DNA of 19,250 nt from CAZIUL01 sp964542475 (GTDB taxonomy: Bacteria; Planctomycetota; B15-G4; CAYZWU01), in the NCBI GenBank assembly GCA_964542475.1, contig CAZIUL010000075.1, positions 1 to 19,250 on the forward strand, in the 5' to 3' direction. Positions 7,485 through 15,630 of the stretch are shown here, in pieces. Below the pieces are notes generated by a model, which ran no database searches, was not told where the DNA came from, and was given only the letters and a program-made list of their open reading frames with translations. Numbering within the stretch: position 1 is the stretch's first letter; each line of letters starts with the position of its first letter. A program made the translations under genes and the position numbers.

Positions 7485-9737
7485 ATGAGGAAAAATTCAG
7501 CGGTTTTATTGCTGACGATAACAGCTTTCATGGCTCAGGGGATTTTTCTATCGGAGTTCACATATTCGCAAGCAGGAGACAAAAAACCTGCATGTGGTCC
7601 GGATGTGGTTCCGGCTGAAGCCGAAAAAAGACTGCGAGCGATCTACGAGGAAGGTGCGTTCAATGCCAAGTCCTTTCGAGCGAACTGGCTCCAAGACGGT
7701 TCGGGCTACACGGTACTGGAAACTTTACCCGGATCGAAGGAACAGGCACTGGTGAGTTATGACGCTGCCAAAGGCAAACGCACTGTGCTGATCTCTTCGG
7801 CGCAGCTTGTCCCTCCAGGGGCGACCGAGCCTCTTTCGATCCGGAGCTATGCGTTTTCACCCGATGGCGCCTGGGTGCTTCTGCGGGCTGATGGAATGGA
7901 AGCCGAAAACCGCGTCACCGGTTACTGGATGCTTGAACTTAAATCCGGTGCACTTCGAAAAGTAAAAGCCGGCCGGTCCAACAGCATTTCTCCTGACAAC
8001 CAACGCATCCTCTATTCAGATCAAGGGGACCTGCACGTTTACGATCTGCGGGGAGACCGGACGATTCAACTCACAAAGGATGCGGATGCAAGTTCGATTT
8101 CGAACAGCAGGGCAGTATGGAGCCCTGATGGAAAGCGCATCGCCTTCGTGCGGTCCGACTCCTCTGATGTCAGGCTAAGGTCAGTGCTTGTCCCAGGCGA
8201 TCCGTCGTATCCGGAAGTAAGGGAAGTCCGGTTTGCCAGGGTAGGCGGGACCATTCCGACGGTGCGCATCGGCGTTGTCGATGCCACGGGAAGCGAGACA
8301 CGCTGGCTCTCCATTCTTGAACCTACAGAGGGTTTCTATCTGGGACAGGTCAGCTGGGCCGGGAACTCCGACGAGCTGCTTGTGGAAAAGTTTAGCCGGT
8401 TCAGGGATGAGCGCGAGTTTCTCATCGCCGATGTCCGCACCGGTGCGATCACCCGCATTTACCGCGAATCCGATCCCGCGTGGGTCATCGCGAGCTACCA
8501 TAAGAATGCCGGTTTGGTGTGGATCCGCGACGGCCGCGCATTCGTTGTGCTGAGCGAAAAGGATGGCTGGCGGCACGCCTATCTCTGCTCACGCGACGGC
8601 GAGGAGCAGGCGCTCCTGACACCCGGTGCGAGCGATATCATCGATCGTGGCATGGTGGACGAGGCGGAAGAATGGTTTTACTACGATGCGTCCCCTGGCA
8701 ATGCGACCCGGAAGTATCTCTATCGTGTACGGCTGGACGGCACCGGAAAAGCCGAGCGGATCACCCCCCTGAACCAGCCCGGCACCCACGACTACGACTT
8801 CTCCCCCGGTGGCAGGTGGGCGTTTCATACCTACTCGACATTCGACACTCCCCCGGTCATCGAACTCGTGCAACTGCCGGAGCACAGGGTAGTGCGCGTT
8901 CTCGAAGACAACAAGGAGCTGCACAACAAGATGAACTCCATGATCTCCCGGCCGACAGAGTTCTTCCAGCTCGAAATCGGCGACGGCGTTGTAATGGATG
9001 CGTGGATGATCAAACCCGACGACTTCGATCCTTCACGTAAATATCCCGTTTTCGTCTATGTGTATGGAGAGCCGCACGCACAGACCGTGTTGGACGCATG
9101 GGGGCGCGTCCACGCCGAATACCATCGCGTGATCGCCGACCTCGGCTATCTTGTGGTGAGCATTGACAACCGGGGCACACCGGCACCGAAGGGGGCCGCA
9201 TGGCGGCGGGCTGTGTTCGGCAGTCTTGGCCCCCTCTCCACCGAGGAGCAGGCTGCGGGTCTTCTGGAACTGGGCCGTACACGTGCGTATGTCGACCTGA
9301 CCCGGATCGGTATCTGGGGCTGGAGCGGCGGCGGCTCAAACACCCTTAACGCGATGTTCCGAAAGCCTGACATCTATCACGTGGGGATTGCTGTTGCGCC
9401 CAAGCCGCAGCCGCATCTGTACAACGCGTGGTTCCAGGAGATCTTCATGCGAACCCGTGAAGCAAACCCGGAAGGGTACCGCGAGTCCGCCCCGATCAAC
9501 TTTGCCGAAGGCTTGAAGGGAAACCTCCTGATCATACACGGCACGGGAGAGACCAACACACACCTGCAGATCACAGAGGGGCTGGTTGACCGCCTCATCG
9601 AACTGGGCAAGCGGTTCGATTACATGGCCTACCCCAACCGGAACCACGGTTTCCGGGAGGGTAAAGGTACACCGCTGCACCTGCGCATGCATATGGCTCG
9701 GTATCTGCTCATGCACCTGCCTCCCGGTCCCCGCTAA
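7485..9737 (+). CDS. Exported S9 family peptidase (dipeptidyl peptidase IV-like)
   Basis: The 750-residue product has a signal peptide (about 5-30), an N-terminal DPP-IV-type beta-propeller (about 60-500, with WSPDGKRIAFVR from Trp212), and a C-terminal alpha/beta-hydrolase domain. The serine nucleophile is Ser614 in GWSGGG, and the catalytic His is His721 in PNRNHGF. At the position of the usual catalytic Asp (HGTADDN in human DPP-IV), this protein has HGTGETN, with Glu689 in place of Asp. The likely role is removal of N-terminal dipeptides or cleavage of oligopeptides outside the cytoplasm. The start at 7485 is preferred because AGGAG lies 6 bases upstream; a GTG at 7446 would add 13 residues before the signal. 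No hairpin terminator is evident in the 160 bases to the next, convergent, gene. Confidence 0.9.
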   Translation: MRKNSAVLLLTITAFMAQGIFLSEFTYSQAGDKKPACGPDVVPAEAEKRLRAIYEEGAFNAKSFRANWLQDGSGYTVLETLPGSKEQALVSYDAAKGKRTVLISSAQLVPPGATEPLSIRSYAFSPDGAWVLLRADGMEAENRVTGYWMLELKSGALRKVKAGRSNSISPDNQRILYSDQGDLHVYDLRGDRTIQLTKDADASSISNSRAVWSPDGKRIAFVRSDSSDVRLRSVLVPGDPSYPEVREVRFARVGGTIPTVRIGVVDATGSETRWLSILEPTEGFYLGQVSWAGNSDELLVEKFSRFRDEREFLIADVRTGAITRIYRESDPAWVIASYHKNAGLVWIRDGRAFVVLSEKDGWRHAYLCSRDGEEQALLTPGASDIIDRGMVDEAEEWFYYDASPGNATRKYLYRVRLDGTGKAERITPLNQPGTHDYDFSPGGRWAFHTYSTFDTPPVIELVQLPEHRVVRVLEDNKELHNKMNSMISRPTEFFQLEIGDGVVMDAWMIKPDDFDPSRKYPVFVYVYGEPHAQTVLDAWGRVHAEYHRVIADLGYLVVSIDNRGTPAPKGAAWRRAVFGSLGPLSTEEQAAGLLELGRTRAYVDLTRIGIWGWSGGGSNTLNAMFRKPDIYHVGIAVAPKPQPHLYNAWFQEIFMRTREANPEGYRESAPINFAEGLKGNLLIIHGTGETNTHLQITEGLVDRLIELGKRFDYMAYPNRNHGFREGKGTPLHLRMHMARYLLMHLPPGPR

Positions 9738-9897
9738 TTGAAGCCCGACTCTCTCCGTTTTTCTTCGTTATCGGTTCGGGAAGATCTTCCGTGGAAAGGT
9801 AAAACAAACGCGATTCTAAGCATCGCAACTGACCAGCCCCGCTTCAGTGATTTACCTCGTTGTAATCTCTCGCCTGTTGCTGAAACTACATATCATA

Positions 9898-12597
9898 TCA
9901 TTTCACAACAGTCAGTATCTCCCGGTTCGTGAACTGGGCGTCTTGTGGCGGCATCACCTTCTTGCCTGTCAAACCCTGGAGGTGTACCTCCAAACCAAGG
10001 AAAGCCCCGTTTCTCGGAATGGGTAGTTCATACTCCACGATGGTCGTGGGTGGTATTACGCCCTGGGCAAGGACGAAGAGATGATCGAAGGACAGTCTGC
10101 ACACGCCGTAAGCGCATGGCAGGTAGTTCTCCGCCAGAGAAGCCAACAGAAGGTATTCATCGCCGGGTGTGCCCCGGAGCCGAACCGGGACGGTCTTACC
10201 CTGGCAGGCTGCAGACGTGGCCATGAGCTGGATACCCCCTATACCGAAGAATTTGAGATACCGAACGAGGATCTCCTTCCGGATATCTGGCCATTCCCCG
10301 TCCGAAAGACTACCGAGGGGGATAGAGCTGGCAATGGTGCGGTATCTGCCCGGGTCGTTTATTACCGCGACAGCATGGATGTATTCGACGCGTAAGAGCG
10401 GCTCGGCCGGCGGAACCTCTGAAAATCTGTCGATACACAGATCTTCGGTTTCATCCGCATACTTTAAGCTGAGCCCATCCAGGATGGAACAGGCTGCACC
10501 CTTCACGTCATCAACTGACCAGCCGCGGCTTATCTCGTTCACCCCGAACCAGGGTTTCAGCTTGTCCTTTTCCGGGTCGTAACACCACGTGTCTCCCCCT
10601 TCGAGGTAGATGCACCTTCCGGCCTTAAGAGCGGTCACGATGTCGCTCGCTTCAGCCGTGGAAAGAATATGATTGTACGGAAAGACGCCCAGGCAGATGA
10701 ACCACACGTCGTGCTCCCCGAAATCCGCGGGCCAGTCCCTGTAGTAGTGATGTGGGATGCCCAGATCGCCCAGAGTATCCAAGAGGAAAGGCGCCGTGTA
10801 GGGACGCGGGCTCCGGTTCACGATCCCTACACTCTCTCCAGGTCCCGCCACGGGACAGTACACCTCACCCAGCATGGGAAGATAGGAGAGGTTCGCGGAA
10901 ACGGCGTTATCAGTGGCCTTCACGCGGTAGGTTATCAGGTCACCGGCCGAGGTCTTTCCGCCCAGGGGTCCGCTGTACCAGTAGCACATATCCTCCCGGG
11001 TCAACTGGACATCCGGCTGGGGCACGCCGTTGATGGCGTATTCCACGCGCACCTCGGGGGTGGCCATATCGTCCTTGCACAGGGTCCGGATCAGGGGCGG
11101 CCACTGGCCGGCCGAGGCGCTTCGCGTAGGAATGAAACGTGAAAGCTTTGGCGCTTCCAGATCTTCCCGAACCTGGAAAGTCATCATGCCGTCCGGGGCC
11201 ACCAGGGGATAGTCCGCCGTGCGTCCGCCGTCATCTCGAGCCTCGATATAAAAAGAGACGCCAGTTCCCTGAGGCTGTGCAGGGATATCCGCCTCGTACT
11301 CATCGGGCTGTCCCGTGGGCAGCATCACCACGTCGTTGAAGGGCGCGCCTCCCGTGTCCGTCCAGTGAATGACGGGATAACCCTGCAACAGGGAGGAACC
11401 GCTGAGGGGAATCACATCGGCCTTCACGGTGTAGCCTGCGTTTGTATCCTCCGTATCCCCCGGCGGAAGGGGATATATCCGGATGATATCACGCTTCATG
11501 ATGAGTTTCGTCGCGCAGTGAAGAGACGCCCCCCACCCGGTGCCAAAATGATCGATGCCTACGATCTCGTAACCGACGAAGGCATCCTGGAAAATGCGCA
11601 GGGCGATCTGGTCGTCCGGGGTGAAGGTGATGGGCACGAACACCTTCTTGTTCGCAACCAGGCAGTTCAAGTATGGCTTGAAATCCTGACCCACCATCGG
11701 AAACATGGGTATTCGGTGTATCTTGTAGGGTCTTCCCCACGGACTCTCGAGGGTTTCATAGTAGGCGGCTATGCCTTCCCCTAGCGGATGTTTCCAGTAT
11801 TCTTCGGGCCACTGCGCGATGATCATGGTCTCCGGATTGGCCGGCTTTCCACAGGTGTCGTGGTGGGAGAGAGTATAGGGTGGCACCGTGAGATAGCGCT
11901 CGATTCCCAGATATTCCTTGAAGAGGGAATCGGTGAGTGCTTTCGATTTTTCCTGGTTGTCCCCATACACCCAGGACGAGGAGATGGCGATGCCGTAAGC
12001 GTTGGGGTAGTAGTTCCCCCCTTCGCAATATATTTTGAGCATGGGCTCGTAATATTTATAACCATACCTTGCGGCGAATTTCATGGGGAAGAGATCGTCC
12101 AGAGGATAGTTGTCATGCCAGCAGGAATTGTTCACGATGCACAGCTCATTGTTGCCGTCCCAGATGAACCATGGACCGCAATCCCTCATCCAACCATAGG
12201 TGACGGGGATCATGATAAAATGAATGTTCGTGAGGGGGATACCGTTGTTGTTCAAGAAATTTATCCAAACATACTCGGCCGCCAGGTTATCCACCTGGAT
12301 ATACACCTGATGATCCATTTGCATTTTGTTGACCGTGTCAGCGTTCATCCAACCGTAATTGAGGATGATTCCTTCCGATTCCTCCCACTCCGCGCAGCTA
12401 TGTACCGGCCACGGCGGCGCAGCGCTGGGGGACAAGATCGTGGAAGAGAGATTCCGTCTGAACTCCGCAGGAAAGGGCCTGGGATTTTTCTGTTTGTTTC
12501 GGAGGGACGTTGTCTGGCCGATACCTTCCACTGCGAAGAAAAGGCAGACAAGAAACAGTACCGCTAGGCAGGCAGGGGAAAAAGGAGACTTGCTCAT
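9898..12597 (-). CDS. Secreted multidomain peptidylarginine/agmatine deiminase family protein
   Basis: The 899-residue protein has a signal peptide (about 8-27) and a PAD_porph/agmatine deiminase-type catalytic domain (about 60-375). Active-site features are MRDCGPW (Asp139), EGGN (192-195), HHD (His245 and Asp247) and the nucleophile Cys361 in WGASLHCAT. In this family these residues hydrolyse a guanidinium group and release ammonia; Porphyromonas PPAD is a secreted member acting on protein arginine. After the enzyme come two Ig-like beta domains (about 405-585), a region resembling a class I glutamine amidotransferase-like fold (about 585-780, from VGIVNRSPRPYTAPF), and a final beta domain (about 790-899) like that of the next gene. 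Secretion suggests protein or peptide arginine as substrate rather than agmatine, which is inference. GAGGAG at 12606-12611 is the ribosome site. Confidence 0.87.
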   Translation of the reverse strand: MSKSPFSPACLAVLFLVCLFFAVEGIGQTTSLRNKQKNPRPFPAEFRRNLSSTILSPSAAPPWPVHSCAEWEESEGIILNYGWMNADTVNKMQMDHQVYIQVDNLAAEYVWINFLNNNGIPLTNIHFIMIPVTYGWMRDCGPWFIWDGNNELCIVNNSCWHDNYPLDDLFPMKFAARYGYKYYEPMLKIYCEGGNYYPNAYGIAISSSWVYGDNQEKSKALTDSLFKEYLGIERYLTVPPYTLSHHDTCGKPANPETMIIAQWPEEYWKHPLGEGIAAYYETLESPWGRPYKIHRIPMFPMVGQDFKPYLNCLVANKKVFVPITFTPDDQIALRIFQDAFVGYEIVGIDHFGTGWGASLHCATKLIMKRDIIRIYPLPPGDTEDTNAGYTVKADVIPLSGSSLLQGYPVIHWTDTGGAPFNDVVMLPTGQPDEYEADIPAQPQGTGVSFYIEARDDGGRTADYPLVAPDGMMTFQVREDLEAPKLSRFIPTRSASAGQWPPLIRTLCKDDMATPEVRVEYAINGVPQPDVQLTREDMCYWYSGPLGGKTSAGDLITYRVKATDNAVSANLSYLPMLGEVYCPVAGPGESVGIVNRSPRPYTAPFLLDTLGDLGIPHHYYRDWPADFGEHDVWFICLGVFPYNHILSTAEASDIVTALKAGRCIYLEGGDTWCYDPEKDKLKPWFGVNEISRGWSVDDVKGAACSILDGLSLKYADETEDLCIDRFSEVPPAEPLLRVEYIHAVAVINDPGRYRTIASSIPLGSLSDGEWPDIRKEILVRYLKFFGIGGIQLMATSAACQGKTVPVRLRGTPGDEYLLLASLAENYLPCAYGVCRLSFDHLFVLAQGVIPPTTIVEYELPIPRNGAFLGLEVHLQGLTGKKVMPPQDAQFTNREILTVVK

Positions 12598-12651
12598 TGT
12601 TCAAACTCCTCGGGGAAGATGAATGTAAGAATGAATAAGCTCTGTATAAGT

Positions 12652-12845
12652 GCATATCCTAACCCGCTTATTTCATACTCTTCGTCGCGAGGTGCCGTAA
12701 CCTGTGTTGTGGCAAGGCGCATGTCAGGTGACGACCGCAGGCCTGTTCCTACAGGTTGAGGATCGTCTCCTGACATGAAACGCAGCCACAGCGCAGGTTA
12801 CGGTGCCGCAGCAGGAGAGGATGAAATATGCGGGATAATACATGC
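12652..12845. repeat. 194-base imperfect palindrome, MITE-like or long-hairpin element
   Basis: The two arms mirror each other about a centre between 12748 and 12749. Matching blocks are CCCGC (12663) with GCGGG (12830), ATTTCAT (12670) with ATGAAAT (12821), CCGTAACCTG (12695) with CAGGTTACGG (12794, one base out of register), CATGTCAGG (12720) with CCTGACATG (12769), and CCTGT (12742) with ACAGG (12751). Complementarity is roughly 70 % over arms of 97 bases. There is no transposase frame and no clear target-site duplication. It lies upstream of both flanking divergent genes. It could be a transposase-less mobile element, a cruciform site, or the template of a structured RNA. Confidence 0.75.
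12660..12685 (+). repeat. Dispersed 26-base repeat, copy 1 (outer arm of the palindrome)
   Basis: This sequence, starting TAACCCGCTT and ending ACTCTTCGT, is identical in three places in the window. This copy forms the left outer arm of the long palindrome; a degenerate inverted partner is at about 12815-12840. Confidence 0.9.
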
Positions 12846-12969
12846 CGGAATTATAACAGATTGGCTTGATTAGTCAAGCTCTCCGGCTGTTGACCAAGTG
12901 ACTCCCATCCGGGATTGCCCTGAGAATTGGCAGGTTCCATATCTGACTCCGTATCTCCGTATCTTTTCC
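12846..12969. other. Upstream spacer with a small hairpin and an 8-base tandem repeat
   Basis: Between the palindrome and the candidate promoter there is no gene. A hairpin GCTTGA-TTAG-TCAAGC is at 12864-12879, without a U-rich tail. CTCCGTAT occurs twice in tandem at 12947-12962, just before the candidate -35. These may be regulatory but nothing identifies a binding protein. Confidence 0.35.
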
Positions 12970-12998
12970 TTGCTCAATTCGACATTTTTTATTATTAT
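12970..12998 (+). promoter_or_regulatory. Candidate sigma-70 promoter for the beta-helix protein gene
   Basis: TTGCTC (12970-12975) and TATTAT (12993-12998) are separated by 17 bases in an AT-rich stretch. The -10 matches five of six consensus bases and the -35 only three. It lies about 25 bases upstream of the start codon, so the leader would be short, with the AAGGAG ribosome site at 13012-13017 inside it. Confidence 0.4.
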
Positions 12999-13023
12999 AG
13001 AAACACTTCGTAAGGAGAAAACC

Positions 13024-14307
13024 ATGTCTGTCCTCAAGTTGCTTTCCAAAACTCTCTTGTTCCTCTGTCTCTGGATAGCGATCCCTGTTTCGATCAAGGC
13101 GGATGTCTTGACGGTTGGGACAGCTGGTGATTACTCAACAATCACGGATGCTTTGATGGCGGCAACGGACGGCGATATCCTGCTCGTCGAACCGGGGAGC
13201 CACGCTTCGTTCGTAGTGGACAACATTGGGGTCTCCGTGATTGCCGATTCAGGCGGAACGATCAGAACGACAAAAGTCACCGTGAGAAACATCGCTGCGC
13301 ACCAGACCGTGGTGCTGGCCGGGCTTTCCTGCACTGTTTCGCCTTTTCCCCCAGCAGCCAAAACCGCCCTCACTCTCGAAAACAACGCGGGAAGTATCCG
13401 GTGCGAGGATTGCTGGTTCACGGGAGTCGGCTTTCCAAATGGTGACCCGGGCGCACGAATCAGCCTTTGCAACGATGTCGCCTTCATTCGCTGCACAGTC
13501 AAGGGCGGTGGAGGGTGGGCCAACTACCCGTGTGGAGGCCACGGCGGCCGCGGCATGGAATCATCGTCTTCCATGGTAACGCTCTACGACTGCTTTCTAT
13601 CGGGCGGAGCGGGAGGAGTCGAGGCCATGGCGGCCGGATGTGACGGCGGCGATGGTGGCAACGCTCTTCACGCCTACTCCTCTTTTGTTTTTGCATCGGG
13701 AAGCGAATTCAAGGGAGGGAACGGGGCTTACGGCACGTACGGTGATTTTGGAGTTGATCCCGGTGACGGTGGCGACGGGGGTGACGGCATTTATCTGTGC
13801 TACCCATCCGTGGCGTGGCTTCTAGACAATATTACATCCGGAGGAGATGGCGGCCCAGGCGGTGTGGACTACACCGGCGGCCCCCCCGGAGCTTCCGGAA
13901 AGGACGGGGAAGACGTGAACGCAATACCCTCCATGGTTCACTACATGTTAGAAACAGCACACCATCTCGAGATCACCTCGCCGGCCCGGGAAGGAGAAAC
14001 CATTCAGATCGTCTTCACCGGCGAAGTGGGCGACCATGCTGTACTCCTTTTCTCAGCTTATACCGAGGCCCACTTCATCCAGGGACTGAGGGGTGTCTTC
14101 CTCCTGCCCTTGTCTCCGTTCCCTCTGGTACTGGGACTGGGCCCGCTCAACGCATCTGGTACCCTCACGGTGCCCGTTATCATCCCGGAATTGGGATTGA
14201 ATATTGCGGGGATAAGGATCCATACCCAGTCTTATTTCTGGAACAGCTCGGGCATGAATGTTATGGGCACCGCGCAGACCATATTCTTGCTGGATGCCGG
14301 TTTCTGA
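13024..14307 (+). CDS. Secreted glycine-rich beta-helix-like protein with a C-terminal beta domain
   Basis: The 427-residue product has a signal peptide ending near AIPVSIKA-DVL. A parallel beta-helix-like region follows, beginning with a pattern common in such proteins (GTAGDYSTITDALMAATDGDILLVEPG). Short strands such as VTLYDCFLSGG and FVFASGSEFKGG alternate with glycine/aspartate-rich loops (GGDGG, PGDGGDGGDG, GGDGGPGG) that probably bulge between helix coils. No pectate lyase or other active site is recognised. Residues about 313-427 form a separate beta domain resembling the end of the preceding deiminase protein (shared pattern of an ASGTLTVPVIIPELG-like strand pair, then IHTQ/VHLQ). 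A role as a surface or matrix protein is inference. AAGGAG is placed 6 bases before this ATG; an upstream in-frame start at 12898 lacks a ribosome site and precedes the signal peptide. Confidence 0.75.
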   Translation: MSVLKLLSKTLLFLCLWIAIPVSIKADVLTVGTAGDYSTITDALMAATDGDILLVEPGSHASFVVDNIGVSVIADSGGTIRTTKVTVRNIAAHQTVVLAGLSCTVSPFPPAAKTALTLENNAGSIRCEDCWFTGVGFPNGDPGARISLCNDVAFIRCTVKGGGGWANYPCGGHGGRGMESSSSMVTLYDCFLSGGAGGVEAMAAGCDGGDGGNALHAYSSFVFASGSEFKGGNGAYGTYGDFGVDPGDGGDGGDGIYLCYPSVAWLLDNITSGGDGGPGGVDYTGGPPGASGKDGEDVNAIPSMVHYMLETAHHLEITSPAREGETIQIVFTGEVGDHAVLLFSAYTEAHFIQGLRGVFLLPLSPFPLVLGLGPLNASGTLTVPVIIPELGLNIAGIRIHTQSYFWNSSGMNVMGTAQTIFLLDAGF

Positions 14308-14340
14308 TCAGTTGCAGCTGTCGACCGACAATCGGATCAT

Positions 14341-14366
14341 TAACCCGCTTATTTCATACTCTTCGT
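14341..14366 (+). repeat. Dispersed 26-base repeat, copy 2
   Basis: Identical to the copies at 12660 and 19225 and in the same orientation, 33 bases after the stop of the beta-helix gene. Unlike copy 1, I see no convincing inverted partner downstream; only TGAAAT at 14401 matches part of an opposite arm. Confidence 0.9.
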
Positions 14367-14435
14367 AGCGCAGCTTATCAGCGGCAAAGCGATCGATGCT
14401 TGAAATTAGGTTGAATTCATGTACCATACGGTTCC

Positions 14436-15398
14436 ATGCACTTCGAACGCAACCAACGAAAGACGGGCATGCCGCCCGTGCAGGCGCCGCCTCTGCCGGA
14501 TCTGGATCAGATCTACACATCCGGCTGGCGCGAGCGGTTCGACGACTACCTGACAGAGCGTTACGGCTGCTCCGACAGCGGGCGCCGTTACTGGGCATTC
14601 AGCAGGGAGCGGGCCTGGCTCAAGCACAGCCGGGCGGTCCCGAACCAGATCGGGCTCGTGAGAATGATCAGCCGTTGGATGCCGCCACAGGGAAGGCGTG
14701 TGCTCGTGGTGGGAAGCTACCTTGGCGAAGAGGCGATTGCGTACGCCCTGTACGGGGCGCGCGTGGTCGGCATCGACTTGGACGGGCCGGCGCTGGAGCT
14801 GTCGGCAGGGCTGGCACGGCGCTTCGGTGTCACGCTCGACACGCACGTCGCTGACGCGACCGCCTCGTCGTTTGCCGACGAGAGCTTCGATCTCGTGAGT
14901 TGTTCGCAGGTACTGGGGCATTTACCGCGTGCCCGGCAGCCGGACCTGCTGGAGGAAGTTTGGCGGCTGTGCAAGCCCGGCGGGCTGATCTGGCTGGACA
15001 CGCCCAACCAGCTCTACTGGAAGGACAAGCACGATACCGGCCTGCCCCTTATCCACTGGCTCCCGCGCCTGATCAAGACCCGCCTGGCACGCCGGCTGCG
15101 CCGCGACGTCAGTGTGCGCGAGCCGTCGTTCGGCGGCCGAACGGTCAGCCTGCACGACTACGTTTCCTACTTCGGCCTGACGCGTATGCTCCGCCGCCTC
15201 GGCCCGTACGAGATCCTTTCCAGATACCGAGGCTTTGCCGATGTGGCCCACTACGCCGAGCACCGCCGCTGGGAAGGCCGGTCGCGCAACCCCCTGTTCC
15301 GCCTGAAGCTAGTTGCCATGCGCCTCTGGCTGAGCGGGTGGAACTGGAACTGGTTCCACAGCATCAAGCTCGCCGTGCGCAAGCTGCCTTGCGGATGA
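14436..15398 (+). CDS. Class I SAM-dependent methyltransferase
   Basis: The 320-residue protein has a Rossmann-type methyltransferase core. Motif I is VLVVGSYLGEE (89-99) with the SAM-binding glycines, the acidic residue after strand 2 is Asp114 in VGIDLD, and FDLVSCSQVLGHLP followed by LCKPGGLIWLDTPN are the later strands. It resembles the Methyltransf_11/25 group acting on small molecules or glycans; the acceptor is unknown. The C-terminal third (about 205-320) is basic and aromatic (RRLRRDVSV, LWLSGWNWNWFH) and might contact membrane or a polyanion, which is inference. It has no signal peptide, unlike all its neighbours. The start is uncertain: neither ATG 14436 nor ATG 14469 has a good ribosome site. 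Two hand-counted 60-base lines contain 38 and 39 GC, clearly richer than other genes here, which hints at separate origin. Confidence 0.8.
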   Translation: MHFERNQRKTGMPPVQAPPLPDLDQIYTSGWRERFDDYLTERYGCSDSGRRYWAFSRERAWLKHSRAVPNQIGLVRMISRWMPPQGRRVLVVGSYLGEEAIAYALYGARVVGIDLDGPALELSAGLARRFGVTLDTHVADATASSFADESFDLVSCSQVLGHLPRARQPDLLEEVWRLCKPGGLIWLDTPNQLYWKDKHDTGLPLIHWLPRLIKTRLARRLRRDVSVREPSFGGRTVSLHDYVSYFGLTRMLRRLGPYEILSRYRGFADVAHYAEHRRWEGRSRNPLFRLKLVAMRLWLSGWNWNWFHSIKLAVRKLPCG

Positions 15399-15455
15399 TC
15401 CCGAATGTCGCCGCGGCCATGGACCTGTTCCTTCCCTATCATGCCGGATTTTTCG

Positions 15456-15485
15456 TTGAACTTGGAATCTATCCCCGTTTAGAAT
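15456..15485 (+). promoter_or_regulatory. Candidate sigma-70 promoter for the TldD/TldE-like pair
   Basis: TTGAAC (15456-15461) and TAGAAT (15480-15485) are 18 bases apart, matching four and five of six consensus bases. Transcription would start near 15492 and give a leader of about 140 bases before the TldD-like start. Confidence 0.5.
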
Positions 15486-15491
15486 GGTGTT

Positions 15492-15510
15492 AGCCTCGGA
15501 TTTAGAGGCT
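15492..15510 (+). other. Hairpin at the predicted 5' end of the TldD/TldE leader
   Basis: AGCCTC (15492-15497) pairs with GAGGCT (15505-15510) over a 7-base loop. It sits at the predicted start of the transcript and lacks a U-tract, so it might protect the 5' end of the mRNA or act as an operator rather than terminate the methyltransferase transcript. The rest of the leader up to 15618 shows nothing else clear. Confidence 0.35.
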
Positions 15511-15630
15511 GTCACATGCGCCCCTGCTCAATTATTAAAGGTTCGTATAGCGTCGTATTTTTAATCGGAGCCTGTTTCGGCGGTTCTGCTGCCGGGGGCG
15601 CGCGGTCCTGTAATTCACGGAGGAGCAAAC

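Noticed and set aside
11788..12567. 259-codon plus-strand open frame opposite the deiminase N-terminus
   Set aside because: It lies opposite the deiminase catalytic domain, and its translation shows no domain pattern.
12660..14366. A composite transposon or IS bounded by repeat copies 1 and 2
   Set aside because: The copies are in direct orientation, the enclosed gene encodes an exported beta-helix protein and not a transposase, and no target duplication is seen.
14308..14598. Small minus-strand frame containing EYEISGL, the same peptide as in the frame 12594-12776
   Set aside because: The shared peptide is only the translation of the 26-base repeat in one frame; there is no sign either frame is expressed.
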